The position numbers were made by a program, and so were the translations under genes. This document shows positions 1 through 7,302 of a stretch of DNA of 17,419 bases, one piece after another. Source of the stretch: an uncultured Prevotellaceae bacterium. GTDB taxonomy: Bacteria > Bacteroidota > Bacteroidia > Bacteroidales > Bacteroidaceae. Within the stretch, counting starts at the first letter, position 1, and each line of letters opens with the position of its first letter. The DNA is taken from the NCBI GenBank assembly GCA_946407325.1, contig CAMJNN010000020.1:1-17419 (forward strand). The letters are read 5' to 3'. The notes under the pieces were generated by a model. It saw nothing but the letters and a program-made list of their open reading frames with translations. It was not told where the DNA came from and made no database searches.

Positions 1-383
1 AAGATAAAATTTATGAGATTCGTGGTCAGAAGGTGATGCTGGATTTTGATCTGGCAAATCTTTATGGCGTTGAGACAAAAGCACTTAACCAAAGTGTAAA
101 ACGTAACATTGAAAGGTTCCCTGTGGACTTTATGTTTCAACTGACTAAAGGAGAATTTGAAATTTGGAAATCACAAACTGTGACCTCCAATTCTGTTTTA
201 AAAAGTGATGATCAAAAAATGTGGTCACAAATTGTGACCGCAAAACAAATATCAATGTCACGTTCTCTCCCATATGCTTTTACCGAAAATGGTGTAGCAA
301 TGCTTAGTAGTGTACCCGTGCAGTTCTTTGACATATTGAACAATTATAAGGACATGGTAACAATGAAGAACAAAAGCCATTAG
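1..383 (+). pseudogene. ORF6N-domain protein, 5'-partial and truncated at the 3' end
   Basis: The reading frame is open from the left edge (first full codon at position 3), so the true start lies outside the window; the GTG at 33 is only the first internal start-like codon. The opening residues [20 protein letters not shown] and the following [16 protein letters not shown] are the signature of the ORF6N (KilA-N-like) DNA-binding domain, found in phage-type regulators and common in Bacteroidales accessory DNA. The domain is readable to [13 protein letters not shown], near position 314. In normal family members this is followed by a segment like NSxxAIxVNIxIMRxF and then a longer C-terminus. 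Here the frame turns into an unrelated tail ([11 protein letters not shown]...) and stops at 381-383, inside a second tiny gene. It is therefore most likely a remnant left by deletion or recombination. Any role in DNA binding is inferred from the family only. Confidence 0.8.
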
Positions 384-476
384 AAGACGGTGATTCAGTT
401 CGCCATCTCGATACTGACAGCAGCACTGACTGCAATGAGCACGACCTCGTGCATGGGCTATGGACCCATATTTTGA
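363..476 (+). pseudogene. 'smalltalk'-like micro-lipopeptide gene interrupted by an amber codon
   Basis: Starting at the ATG at 363, the frame reads MKNKSH, TAG, then KTVIQFAISILTAALTAM followed by STTSCMGYGPIF and a TGA at 474-476, about 37 residues in all. The pattern (short basic start, one hydrophobic helix, T-T-S-C lipobox-like end) resembles the very short 'smalltalk' proteins I recall from Bacteroidales, whose function is unknown. In those an aromatic residue, often Trp, commonly follows the N-terminal polar residues, so TAG here could be one G-to-A change from TGG. The first six codons also form the tail of the ORF6N remnant in the same frame. A GTG at 390-392 would allow a 28-residue product without the amber codon. 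A terminator lies 25 bp downstream. I am fairly sure of the family resemblance and unsure whether the gene is dead, read through, or started at GTG. Confidence 0.55.
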
Positions 477-500
477 GTTATGAGGCTCGAACCCAACTAA

Positions 501-530
501 AAAAAGGCAGACCTTTTGGCCTGCCTTTAC
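501..530 (+). terminator. Rho-independent terminator after the micro-gene
   Basis: The arms AAAGGCAG (503-510) and CTGCCTTT (521-528) pair perfectly. The loop segment between them can extend the stem with CC/GG around TTTT after one A-C mismatch. A run of A precedes the stem and TTT closes it, so it could work in both directions. It separates the ORF6N/micro-gene region from the promoter at 550. Confidence 0.75.
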
Positions 531-549
531 TAATCTAAGCGAAAATGTT

Positions 550-581
550 TTTGGAATATTTGCAAAATTGTTTTATCTTTA
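550..581 (+). promoter_or_regulatory. Putative Bacteroidota-type promoter for the gene at 654
   Basis: TTTG at 550-553 is followed after 20 bp by TATCTTTA at 574-581. This is one base from the Bacteroidota primary sigma consensus TTTG-N19/20-TAnnTTTG. The predicted transcript would start near 588 and leave a leader of about 65 nt before the ATG at 654. Confidence 0.5.
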
Positions 582-653
582 CAACCAAGTTCTTGAAGAT
601 TCTTTCCCTAACTGTTCAAACAACAATTAAAAGAATTTGCGGAATAGTTTAAG

Positions 654-1082
654 ATGAAAGAGGCACTGAGAACATACTTCCATGTTTTGCGTTTGCTGGC
701 CATAGCATTCCTGCTTTTAACAGGTTGCCAAGACCTGCAAAACTCTGGCAATGGCATTATAGCCAGTAAATCTTTCGTGATGACTTCAAACAGGGGGGCA
801 AATGACAGTTTGCACGAGACGGGTGTAAACGAACCGGCACCACCAGCAGCTATCTTGCAAAACAATCGATTGTCATCCCGCATTTTTCATGTCCGCACCC
901 AACGATTGATTCCGTCGCAATTCAATTCCCATAACCGCCTGACAGGCAGGCAGTCTATTCCTTTTTATAAAAAAATCATTAATCTGCGCTATGATGGAAG
1001 ACGAAGACAAGAGACTTCACCTTTCCGCACCTTTGCCTCAAGTGATTTTTATGTGATTGCATTGAGGCATATTGTTCGTTAG
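654..1082 (+). CDS. Putative small lipoprotein, function unknown
   Basis: I do not recognise this 142-residue protein. The N-terminus has a basic start (K2, R6) and a hydrophobic run that ends in a lipobox L22-T-G-C25, so signal peptidase II processing and an outer-membrane or periplasmic location are likely. Mature length would be about 118 residues. The rest is rich in Arg, Ser and Asn with no obvious domain; the C-terminus (SSDFYVIALRHIVR) is basic and hydrophobic and looks like the most conserved part. An opposite-strand reading frame covers its first half but has no recognisable features. A good promoter lies about 70 bp upstream and a terminator precedes that, so it starts its own transcription unit, possibly with the gene at 1144. 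That it is a real gene is supported by the signal peptide and the promoter, not by homology. Confidence 0.6.
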   Translation: MKEALRTYFHVLRLLAIAFLLLTGCQDLQNSGNGIIASKSFVMTSNRGANDSLHETGVNEPAPPAAILQNNRLSSRIFHVRTQRLIPSQFNSHNRLTGRQSIPFYKKIINLRYDGRRRQETSPFRTFASSDFYVIALRHIVR

Positions 1083-1143
1083 CCACAACTTGCCCTTTAA
1101 TTATACATAATCTTAACAACTTAATAATTAACAATTTATTATT

Positions 1144-1548
1144 ATGGCAAGTTTAAAGAACTTGACGATGTCGGCTGATATGGTCAAGAATGAACATATT
1201 AATATAAAGAAGTCATTTTTCGGGCTACGAGAGAAAGTTTTTTACAATCAAACTGGCAGCGAGATAGAAGTTAAGCAGATAGAGTTTACCACAGAAGCTG
1301 GTAAACAATTGGAAATACTGTTGAAAACTCCTACCAACAAACTGGCAGACACATTGGCTGATTGCGGCAAAATACAGCAAAAGCCCATGAGTAATGTGAG
1401 GTTAGATATTTGTGTGTCAAAAGACAGGCAGTTTTTGGCTTTACAGTTGTTCAATTACTATGACCTGATGTCCCATCCTATAACAGGTGTCAGGGTTTTG
1501 GAAGGGAAAAACGCACAACTGATGGCCAATGCCGTATTAGCTAATTAA
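1144..1548 (+). CDS. Hypothetical protein, 134 residues
   Basis: No family is recognised. The protein has no signal peptide or membrane segment and appears to be a soluble cytoplasmic protein of mixed alpha/beta character. Visible stretches are an N-terminal polar region (MASLKNLTMSADMVKNEH), a Lys/Phe-rich part around residues 20-35, a middle helix-like region with two Cys (C74 region and C90 region), and a C-terminus LEGKNAQLMANAVLAN. The ATG at 1144 is preceded by an A/T-only leader without a Shine-Dalgarno site, a common arrangement in Bacteroidota. It lies 61 bp after the putative lipoprotein gene and may be co-transcribed with it or use its own weak upstream signals. The base composition is more A/T-rich than the housekeeping genes to the right, which fits accessory DNA. 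Confidence 0.6.
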   Translation: MASLKNLTMSADMVKNEHINIKKSFFGLREKVFYNQTGSEIEVKQIEFTTEAGKQLEILLKTPTNKLADTLADCGKIQQKPMSNVRLDICVSKDRQFLALQLFNYYDLMSHPITGVRVLEGKNAQLMANAVLAN

Positions 1549-1561
1549 TCACATCATTTTC

Positions 1562-1611
1562 GCCCATGCTGCTCTCTGCTTTGAATTTAGGGTGGTTGAT
1601 GCAGCATGGGC
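1562..1611. repeat. 11-bp perfect inverted repeat with a 28-nt loop
   Basis: GCCCATGCTGC at 1562-1572 is the exact reverse complement of GCAGCATGGGC at 1601-1611. It fills most of the gap between the stop at 1548 and the antiporter start at 1634. There is no T-tract after either arm, so it is not a standard terminator. It could be an RNA structure in the antiporter leader or a protein-binding site. Confidence 0.6.
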
Positions 1612-1633
1612 TGTTAAATAATACTGAATAAGA

Positions 1634-3082
1634 ATGACGTTCACTCCTGAAAACATATTCTTCCTAGGCGCAATACTTATCTTCGCCAGCATTATCATTA
1701 GCAAGTGGGGCTACCGATTTGGTGTACCCACACTGTTGTTATTCCTCTTTACAGGTATGCTTTTCGGCAGCGATGGGCTGGGGTTGGAGTTTGATAGCCA
1801 CGAGGACGCTCAGCTCATAGGTATGCTCTCGCTTTCTGTCATCCTTTTCTCTGGAGGAATGGACACCAAATTTCGTGACATTCGACCTGTGTTGGTACAA
1901 GGACTAACACTATCGACTATAGGCGTAATGCTTACTACGGGCATTACAGGCTTGCTGATCTACTACCTCTCAGAAAGGACACGACTTGATATAGGGCTAA
2001 CACTGTCCATGTCCATGTTGTTGGCAGCAACTGTCTCTTCAACGGATTCTGCATCAGTGTTCAACCTGCTTCGCTCACAAGGCATTGGTCTGAAGCACAA
2101 CCTGCGCCCAACACTTGAGCTGGAAAGCGGCTCAAATGATCCGATGGCATATGTACTGACTATCGCACTGGTGGAGACAATTGTATCGGCAGGTGAGCTC
2201 TCGGGGTTGGGATTAGCATCGAAGATTGTTGGTCAGTTGGCTGTGGGAGGATTGCTTGGTTATCTCAGCGGATTGGCTTTGGTATGGATTGTCAATCATA
2301 TCAACTTGCCCAATGCCTCACTTTATCCAGTAATGGTGCTGAGTACCATCCTGATCATTTTCACCTTCACCGACATGCTGAACGGTAACGGCTATCTGGC
2401 TGTCTATGTAGCAGGACTTGTAGCAGGGAATAACAAGTTGTCTTACCGTCGTGAGACAAATACTTTCTTTCAAGGCATCACTTGGCTATTGCAGATTGTA
2501 ATGTTCCTCACGCTTGGTCTGCTGGCCTCCCCTTCTGACATGCTGGATGTATTGCTTGTTGCTATTGCCATCGGCTTGTTCATGATGTTCGTGGCGCGTC
2601 CTTTGGCTGTGTTCCTCTGCCTGCAACCTTTCCGTGTTCCGTTCAAAGCAAAAGTGTTTCTGTCATGGGTAGGCTTGCGTGGTGCAGTGCCCATCATTTT
2701 TGCTACCTACCCCATCATTGCTGGTATTGAGGATGCCCACTTCCTGTTCAATGTTGTCTTTGTCATCACTTTGCTCTCTCTGTCTCTCCAAGGAACTACT
2801 ATTACCTCTTGTGCCCGTTGGTTGGGTCTGGCTACGGAGGAGTCCAAGGAGGGTAATGAGTTTGGAATAGAGTTGCCTGAAGAACTTGGCTCCCGTCTTT
2901 CTGAGATGACGCTTACCGATGAAGACCTAGTCTATGGCAACCATCTTGCCGATATGCACTTTCCTGATGGTACTCTGGTGATGATGATAAAGCGAGGCAA
3001 CAGCATCATTGTTCCCAACGGCCGTCTGGAGCTACAGAAAGGCGACATACTGCTTACCATTGTGCAGGAGGGAACCCTATAG
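1634..3082 (+). CDS. Potassium/proton antiporter, CPA1/NhaP2 (CvrA) type with C-terminal RCK_C domain
   Basis: This 482-residue inner-membrane protein would exchange monovalent cations, most likely K+, for protons. About a dozen hydrophobic segments span residues 5-400. Family motifs visible are TDSASVFNLLRSQ (T137-D138 onward), the cation/proton site segment LESGSNDPMA with N168-D169, and SWVGLRGAVPIIFAT near residues 345-360. The last 75 or so residues (IELPEELG... to LQKGDILLTIVQEG) look like a TrkA_C/RCK_C regulatory domain, which in the family senses a ligand in the cytoplasm. The length is close to the short NhaP2 form seen in Bacteroidota. It is a single-gene unit that converges with xpt, leaving only 37 bp between the stops. 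The ion cannot be fixed from sequence; Na+/H+ exchange is the alternative. Confidence 0.88.
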   Translation: MTFTPENIFFLGAILIFASIIISKWGYRFGVPTLLLFLFTGMLFGSDGLGLEFDSHEDAQLIGMLSLSVILFSGGMDTKFRDIRPVLVQGLTLSTIGVMLTTGITGLLIYYLSERTRLDIGLTLSMSMLLAATVSSTDSASVFNLLRSQGIGLKHNLRPTLELESGSNDPMAYVLTIALVETIVSAGELSGLGLASKIVGQLAVGGLLGYLSGLALVWIVNHINLPNASLYPVMVLSTILIIFTFTDMLNGNGYLAVYVAGLVAGNNKLSYRRETNTFFQGITWLLQIVMFLTLGLLASPSDMLDVLLVAIAIGLFMMFVARPLAVFLCLQPFRVPFKAKVFLSWVGLRGAVPIIFATYPIIAGIEDAHFLFNVVFVITLLSLSLQGTTITSCARWLGLATEESKEGNEFGIELPEELGSRLSEMTLTDEDLVYGNHLADMHFPDGTLVMMIKRGNSIIVPNGRLELQKGDILLTIVQEGTL

Positions 3083-3119
3083 AAACACAATAAGATTCTT
3101 ATGTATTCTAGAGACTATC

Positions 3120-3692
3120 CTACTCCCTAAGTTGGATGCGGTTGCCTTCAAGAGAATCTATGATGGCCAGCGATTCGATGCAAAAGACACCATTTTCGGT
3201 GAGGAGTTCACGCCCATGCTGGAAGGCCTTCTCGATGATGAAGCCCATGCCCTCGATGGTGGCCCCTGCTTGCTGACACAAGTCGATAATGCCCAGTCCG
3301 GTATTGCCATAAGCCAGGAAATCGTCGATGAAAAGGATATGATCTTTAGGCGTGAGGTATTCCTTGCTGATCACCATGGTATAGTCGCGCTGCTTGGTAA
3401 ACGAGCGTACTTCTGCCACATACATCTCCTTTATGGTAGATGGCTTTTTCTTCTTGGCATACACCACAGGCAGTTCCAAGAGATAGCCCAGCAGGACAGA
3501 CGGGGCAATGCCTGATGCCTCCACCGTGAGTATCTTGTTGATGGGCAGGTCGGCAAAGCGACGGATAAACTCAACAGCTACTTGCTTCATCAGATTGGGG
3601 TCCATCTGGTGGTTGATAAAGCTATCTACTTTCAGGATGCCGCCTTCCAAACAACGGCCGTCTTGCAGGATTCTTTCACGGAGTATTTTCAT
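3120..3692 (-). CDS. xpt: Xanthine phosphoribosyltransferase
   Basis: This 190-residue cytoplasmic enzyme transfers the phosphoribosyl group of PRPP to xanthine, giving XMP for guanine nucleotide salvage. The PRPP-binding loop is clear as [11 protein letters not shown] at residues 121-131, and VEASGI (58-62) and YAKKKKPST (78-86) match the Xpt subfamily rather than adenine or hypoxanthine transferases. Length agrees with the usual 189-194 residues. It is the last gene of the minus-strand operon, starting 11 bp after the stop of the EnvC-like gene. No purine riboswitch can sit directly before it, in contrast with xpt of many Firmicutes, so its expression probably follows the dut operon. No strong terminator is visible in the 37 bp before the convergent antiporter gene. 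Confidence 0.93.
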   Translation of the reverse strand: MKILRERILQDGRCLEGGILKVDSFINHQMDPNLMKQVAVEFIRRFADLPINKILTVEASGIAPSVLLGYLLELPVVYAKKKKPSTIKEMYVAEVRSFTKQRDYTMVISKEYLTPKDHILFIDDFLAYGNTGLGIIDLCQQAGATIEGMGFIIEKAFQHGRELLTENGVFCIESLAIIDSLEGNRIQLRE

Positions 3693-3703
3693 GGCTTAAA
3701 GTA

Positions 3704-5032
3704 TTATTTGTTTAACCAAACTTCTGGGTTGAGTTTGTCCTTCTCCCTGCGGAGCTGGAAGTGGAGGACGGTGCGGTTGTTGTCGGAGGCATCGCTATAG
3801 ATGGTGCCAAGGACTTGTCGGGTGGTGACATCGTCGCCTTGCTTGACATCGCTCTTGGAGAGGTTGCAATAGACGGAGATATAGGAACCATGTCGTACCA
3901 AGACGTTGAACAGTCCGTTGAGCTGGAAGACCGCTGCTACCTTGCCGCTGAACACGGCACGGGCCTGGGCACCAGGCTTGCCTTGGATATCGATGCCTTT
4001 GTTGTCGAGAGTGACATTGCGAAGACCAGCCACATTATACTGTCCGTAGTGGCTCACGATGATATAAGAGGTGGTGATGGGCATGGGCAACTTGCCTCGG
4101 TTGGAGGCAAAGTCGGTGGATAGTTCACGGTCGGCCTTGCTCATGGTATAGACCTCTGGCTTGGCAGTAGGGGTAGTGGTGGCAGGCTTGGTGGTAGAAG
4201 CATCGGCCACCTTGTTCTCAGCAGCTTTGGCCTTGGCTTCTTCCTCGGCTTTCCTCTTGGCCTCTGCTTCCCTGCGGGCTTCCTCTTCTGCTCGCTTGCG
4301 GGCATTCTCTATTTCTATAGCTATCAGCTTGTCAATTTGGTTATTCAGCTGGTTGGCTTCACGACGCTTCTTGTTGATCTCGTCTTGCAAGCCCTTTTGC
4401 TTTGAGCGCAAATCCTTGATAACCTGCTGGGCCTGCTGCTCCTGTGCCTCCAACTTGCGTTTCTCTGACGCTCGTTCTGCCAAGAGGCGTATCTTCTCAT
4501 CGCGCACGCTTTGCAACTCTTCCTGTTTCCGTGTCACCTCTGCCTGCTTGCGGATAATCTCGTTGCCCTGCAAACGCTGGTAGGTGGCATACTCACGCAC
4601 ATAACGCAGGCGGTTATAGGTCTGTGAAAGGGTCTCAGCACTGAAGATGAACATGAGCTTCTCCTGGATGCTATGGTTCTTGTAAAGGTACTTCAGGGAG
4701 GCTTCATAACGACGTTTCTTCTCTGCCAGGCTTTGCTTCAAGGTGTCTAACTGTTGGTCGAGGATGACCAGTTCGCTATCTACCTCCAGCAAGTCGGTGT
4801 TGATATTGTCGATGTATCGACGACGCTCCTCAATCTGTCCGGTCAGGGCATTCAGGCCATTGAGCTGACTACCCACATTCTTGTTGGTGGTCTTGAGCAA
4901 CTCCTCCGTCTCTGCTATCTGCTTCTGCAAGGTAGAACGTCTTTGCTCCAGCTCCTTGATGCGCTTGTTGGATTGCGCCAACAGCAACATAGGCACACAC
5001 ATCAACAGTAATATGAGGAGGACACGTTTCAT
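3704..5032 (-). CDS. EnvC-like murein hydrolase activator (degenerate LytM/M23 domain)
   Basis: The 442-residue protein has a signal peptide (MKRVLLILLLMCVPMLLLAQ), then a long coiled coil (roughly residues 22-260) ending in a highly charged Glu/Lys/Arg/Ala-rich stretch, a Thr/Pro/Ala-rich linker (about 275-295), and a C-terminal LytM fold from about 320. In active M23 peptidases zinc is held by H...D and HxH. Here the first His is N344 (NKGID, D348 kept) and the HxH is V-L-H with only H424 left. The enzyme should be inactive and act, like E. coli EnvC, as a periplasmic activator of N-acetylmuramoyl-L-alanine amidases during daughter-cell separation. The ATG overlaps the stop of the preceding DUF4292 gene by 4 bp (ATGA), pointing to translational coupling. 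The choice of amidase partner is not visible here. Confidence 0.88.
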   Translation of the reverse strand: MKRVLLILLLMCVPMLLLAQSNKRIKELEQRRSTLQKQIAETEELLKTTNKNVGSQLNGLNALTGQIEERRRYIDNINTDLLEVDSELVILDQQLDTLKQSLAEKKRRYEASLKYLYKNHSIQEKLMFIFSAETLSQTYNRLRYVREYATYQRLQGNEIIRKQAEVTRKQEELQSVRDEKIRLLAERASEKRKLEAQEQQAQQVIKDLRSKQKGLQDEINKKRREANQLNNQIDKLIAIEIENARKRAEEEARREAEAKRKAEEEAKAKAAENKVADASTTKPATTTPTAKPEVYTMSKADRELSTDFASNRGKLPMPITTSYIIVSHYGQYNVAGLRNVTLDNKGIDIQGKPGAQARAVFSGKVAAVFQLNGLFNVLVRHGSYISVYCNLSKSDVKQGDDVTTRQVLGTIYSDASDNNRTVLHFQLRREKDKLNPEVWLNK

Positions 5033-5592
5033 AGATTCATCAATAGTTGCAACATTTCATCTATGGTGACCTGACGATAGCGGTTACCAAGGATGGTAGG
5101 TTCAATGTTGAAAGGCTCGTCAGAGAAGTCATACAACTCAATCCTGGCCTTGGCCAACTGCCTGATGCCTAACTCCTCGCCCGTCAATATGGCCTTGCCG
5201 TCTGGCATGGCAGCATCCTTGATCATTTTCTCCAAACGCTCGTAGCTGTCGGCTGGCAGGTAGTCGCGCAACTCATAGTCGGTGGCCTTGACAAACCTGC
5301 GGTTCATGCGATCGACCATCAACAGGTAGGTAGGTGCTGCCTCGATGCGGGCCACCTCGGTACGGAACAAAGGCATGAGCAATGACAGTTGCACTATCTC
5401 GTCTTCCTTCATCTTCATGGTACCATTGATGGTAAGCGTAGCATCGCCATGGGGTACGGTTAGTTCAAGCTTGGAGGACAGGTATTGCTGGGTGACGTCA
5501 GGGACTTGCACGATGGTCTTGGTACTCTTACATGCTGTTAGCAATATTGCAAGCAGTATTATTAATTGAAAATTTTTTCTCATGCTTCTCAT
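5029..5592 (-). CDS. DUF4292 family lipoprotein
   Basis: The 187-residue protein begins with a lipoprotein signal ending in L18-T-A-C21, so it should be lipidated, probably in the outer membrane facing the periplasm. The body (LTINGTMKMKEDEIVQLSLL, IEAAPTYLLMVDRMNRRFVKA, TILGNRYRQVTIDEML) matches the Bacteroidota family DUF4292, whose fold resembles LolB/LolA-type lipoprotein carriers; its function is not established. The gene overlaps both neighbours by 4 bp. The start at 5592 makes an ATGA overlap with the TPR gene, while a second Met at codon 4 (5583) is possible. The tight coupling to a TPR protein and an EnvC-like protein suggests an envelope or cell-wall role. Confidence 0.85.
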   Translation of the reverse strand: MRSMRKNFQLIILLAILLTACKSTKTIVQVPDVTQQYLSSKLELTVPHGDATLTINGTMKMKEDEIVQLSLLMPLFRTEVARIEAAPTYLLMVDRMNRRFVKATDYELRDYLPADSYERLEKMIKDAAMPDGKAILTGEELGIRQLAKARIELYDFSDEPFNIEPTILGNRYRQVTIDEMLQLLMNL

Positions 5593-7298
5593 TTCCTCAC
5601 GAACTTCTTTTGTTTGATCTTCTGGTTGATGGTGGGGGAGGTACTGCCATTGTCCTTCGCCTTTTGCCAGAACTCCACTGCTTTGTCGGTATCACCAGTA
5701 TGGTAATAGATGTCGCCACAATGTTCAAAGACCTCGGCACTCAGACCATCATCGTTCTGTAGTGCCTGGTCGATATAAATCTTCGCCTGTTCGTAGTTGG
5801 CTTTCTCGAACAATATCCAAGCGTAGGTATCGAGATAGGTGGCGTTGTTGGGCTCGGCCTTGACGGTCTTGTAGCTCATCTCCTCTGCCTTGTCCAGGTC
5901 GCGTCGCTCCAATGACAGGTAGTAGGCATAGTTGTTGAGTGCCATGATGTTGTTGGAGTTATATGCTAACGCTTTCTCGTAAGCCTCATACGTTTCTGTC
6001 ATCATCTTCTTGGTGTGGTAGGCATCGCCCATGATGGCGTAGAAATCGCTCACCACCTCCCTATCGCTCTCGTCGGTTACTTGTTGCAAAGCCCGCTGAC
6101 AAACACTGATGACGCTGTCGGAGCGTTGTGTCTGGTTATAGCCGATGGCCAGGTAATAATAGAACTCCAACCTGTCGGGATTGGCTTCCGTGCCCGTTTG
6201 ACAAAGGTCAATCACCCAGTCGTAGTCTTTATCGTTTACTGCCTCGCCCAACAAGGTCATGCGGGCAGCTGTGTTGGTGGGCTCTATCTGAAGGGCCTGC
6301 TTCATAATGGGGATGGCCTCCTCCTTCATGTTCTTGGAGTACAGGTATTGTGCATACAGAATGGGCAACTGGGCCTCATCGGGCTCCTGCTCCATGATGC
6401 GGTTGAAGAGGTTGATGATAATGGTACTGTCTTTCTTGCTGTTCTCGTTGCGCACGATCAACCGACGCATCACATCTGCCTTGGTATCGGCATCGACCTT
6501 ACGGTTCAGCAAGACAGAGTTGAGTTGTTGGTCGTATTTCTCGGTCTGTCCTGTCTGTTCGTAGTAGGCTGCCAGCGAGTACATGGCCATGGCATTATCT
6601 GGCTCTGCCTTCAGTATCTTCTGATATACATCGTAAGCTTTCTGGTATTGCTCTTTCTGCAGGTAGGCATCGCCCAGGATAACCTGGTAACGATAGTCGG
6701 TAGGGAACTCATCGGCCAAGCTCTTCAACTCAGCCATTGCCTTTTCAGTCTCCCCCTGCTGGTCGTAGATGGCATATTTCTGCATGGAGATCTGTTCGTT
6801 CTTGCCCAGACGAACCTCCAGCTTATCGAGGATTTCGATGGATTTCTCAAAATTGCCCTGTCGGTTATATACCTGCAACAAGCTATAGGTGATGTCAATC
6901 TTACTGGGGAAACGAGCCGCCATATCCTCCAACAGCGCAGCGGCCTCATCTACCTTGTTCTGTTGCATATAGAGGTTGGCCAACCCTTGTCCATACCAGT
7001 AATTGTCGGGGTCGTATTTCACGGTCTCGGCCATAGTGGCGGTGCCTCGATCGTTCTGCTTCAGCACGATATAATACTGTGCCAGTTCGTAGAGGGCAGA
7101 TGACGAGTGTGGACGGATGGCAAGGCAATGCATCAGCATGTCGTGAGAAGCGTCATACTTCTTCTGTATGCGCAGACGGGTTGCTTCGTGGAAGTAGTAG
7201 TCGTACTTCCTGTCCAATTCGTCAGCATCTTGGGCTTGTGCCAGCATAGGCATCACAAGATCCAGACAAAATAATAATATTGAAAGTTTGATCTTCAA
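5589..7298 (-). CDS. Exported TPR-repeat protein (TTG start preferred)
   Basis: The frame is open from an ATG at 7364, but that start would overlap dut by 62 bp and put 22 charged residues before the signal peptide. The TTG at 7298, 4 bp after the dut stop, gives a well-formed signal sequence (KIKLSILLFCLDLVMPMLAQAQ) and a 569-residue protein, so I prefer it. After the signal come many tetratricopeptide repeats over nearly the whole length; clear units include AYDVYQKILKAEPDNAMAMY, AYEKALAYNSNNIMALNNYA, AEEMSYKTVKAEPNNATYLD and KAVEFWQKAKDN. TPR arrays are protein-docking scaffolds. In the periplasm this one may bring together envelope proteins, perhaps the DUF4292 lipoprotein or the EnvC-like protein. 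Partners are inferred from the operon only. Confidence 0.85.
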   Translation of the reverse strand: MKIKLSILLFCLDLVMPMLAQAQDADELDRKYDYYFHEATRLRIQKKYDASHDMLMHCLAIRPHSSSALYELAQYYIVLKQNDRGTATMAETVKYDPDNYWYGQGLANLYMQQNKVDEAAALLEDMAARFPSKIDITYSLLQVYNRQGNFEKSIEILDKLEVRLGKNEQISMQKYAIYDQQGETEKAMAELKSLADEFPTDYRYQVILGDAYLQKEQYQKAYDVYQKILKAEPDNAMAMYSLAAYYEQTGQTEKYDQQLNSVLLNRKVDADTKADVMRRLIVRNENSKKDSTIIINLFNRIMEQEPDEAQLPILYAQYLYSKNMKEEAIPIMKQALQIEPTNTAARMTLLGEAVNDKDYDWVIDLCQTGTEANPDRLEFYYYLAIGYNQTQRSDSVISVCQRALQQVTDESDREVVSDFYAIMGDAYHTKKMMTETYEAYEKALAYNSNNIMALNNYAYYLSLERRDLDKAEEMSYKTVKAEPNNATYLDTYAWILFEKANYEQAKIYIDQALQNDDGLSAEVFEHCGDIYYHTGDTDKAVEFWQKAKDNGSTSPTINQKIKQKKFVRK

Positions 7299-7302
7299 TT
7301 TT

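Noticed and set aside
608..883. Minus-strand open frame opposite the putative lipoprotein gene
   Set aside because: No signal, domain or promoter fits it, whereas the plus-strand frame has a lipobox and a promoter.
3083..3119. Short ATAAG/CTTAT hairpin between the antiporter and xpt stops
   Set aside because: The 5-bp A/T-rich stem is too weak to call a terminator.
3009..3515. Plus-strand open frame spanning the antiporter end and antisense to xpt
   Set aside because: It overlaps two clear genes in the wrong frame or strand and shows no domain or signal.
3761..4123. Plus-strand open frames opposite the EnvC-like gene (also 4161-4583)
   Set aside because: They mirror the biased coiled-coil and linker codons of the real gene and have no features of their own.
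6015..7103. Long plus-strand open frame (362 codons) opposite the TPR gene
   Set aside because: Its translation is a Leu/Val/Gly/His-rich antisense of TPR repeats with no motif, and it lies entirely inside a well-supported gene.
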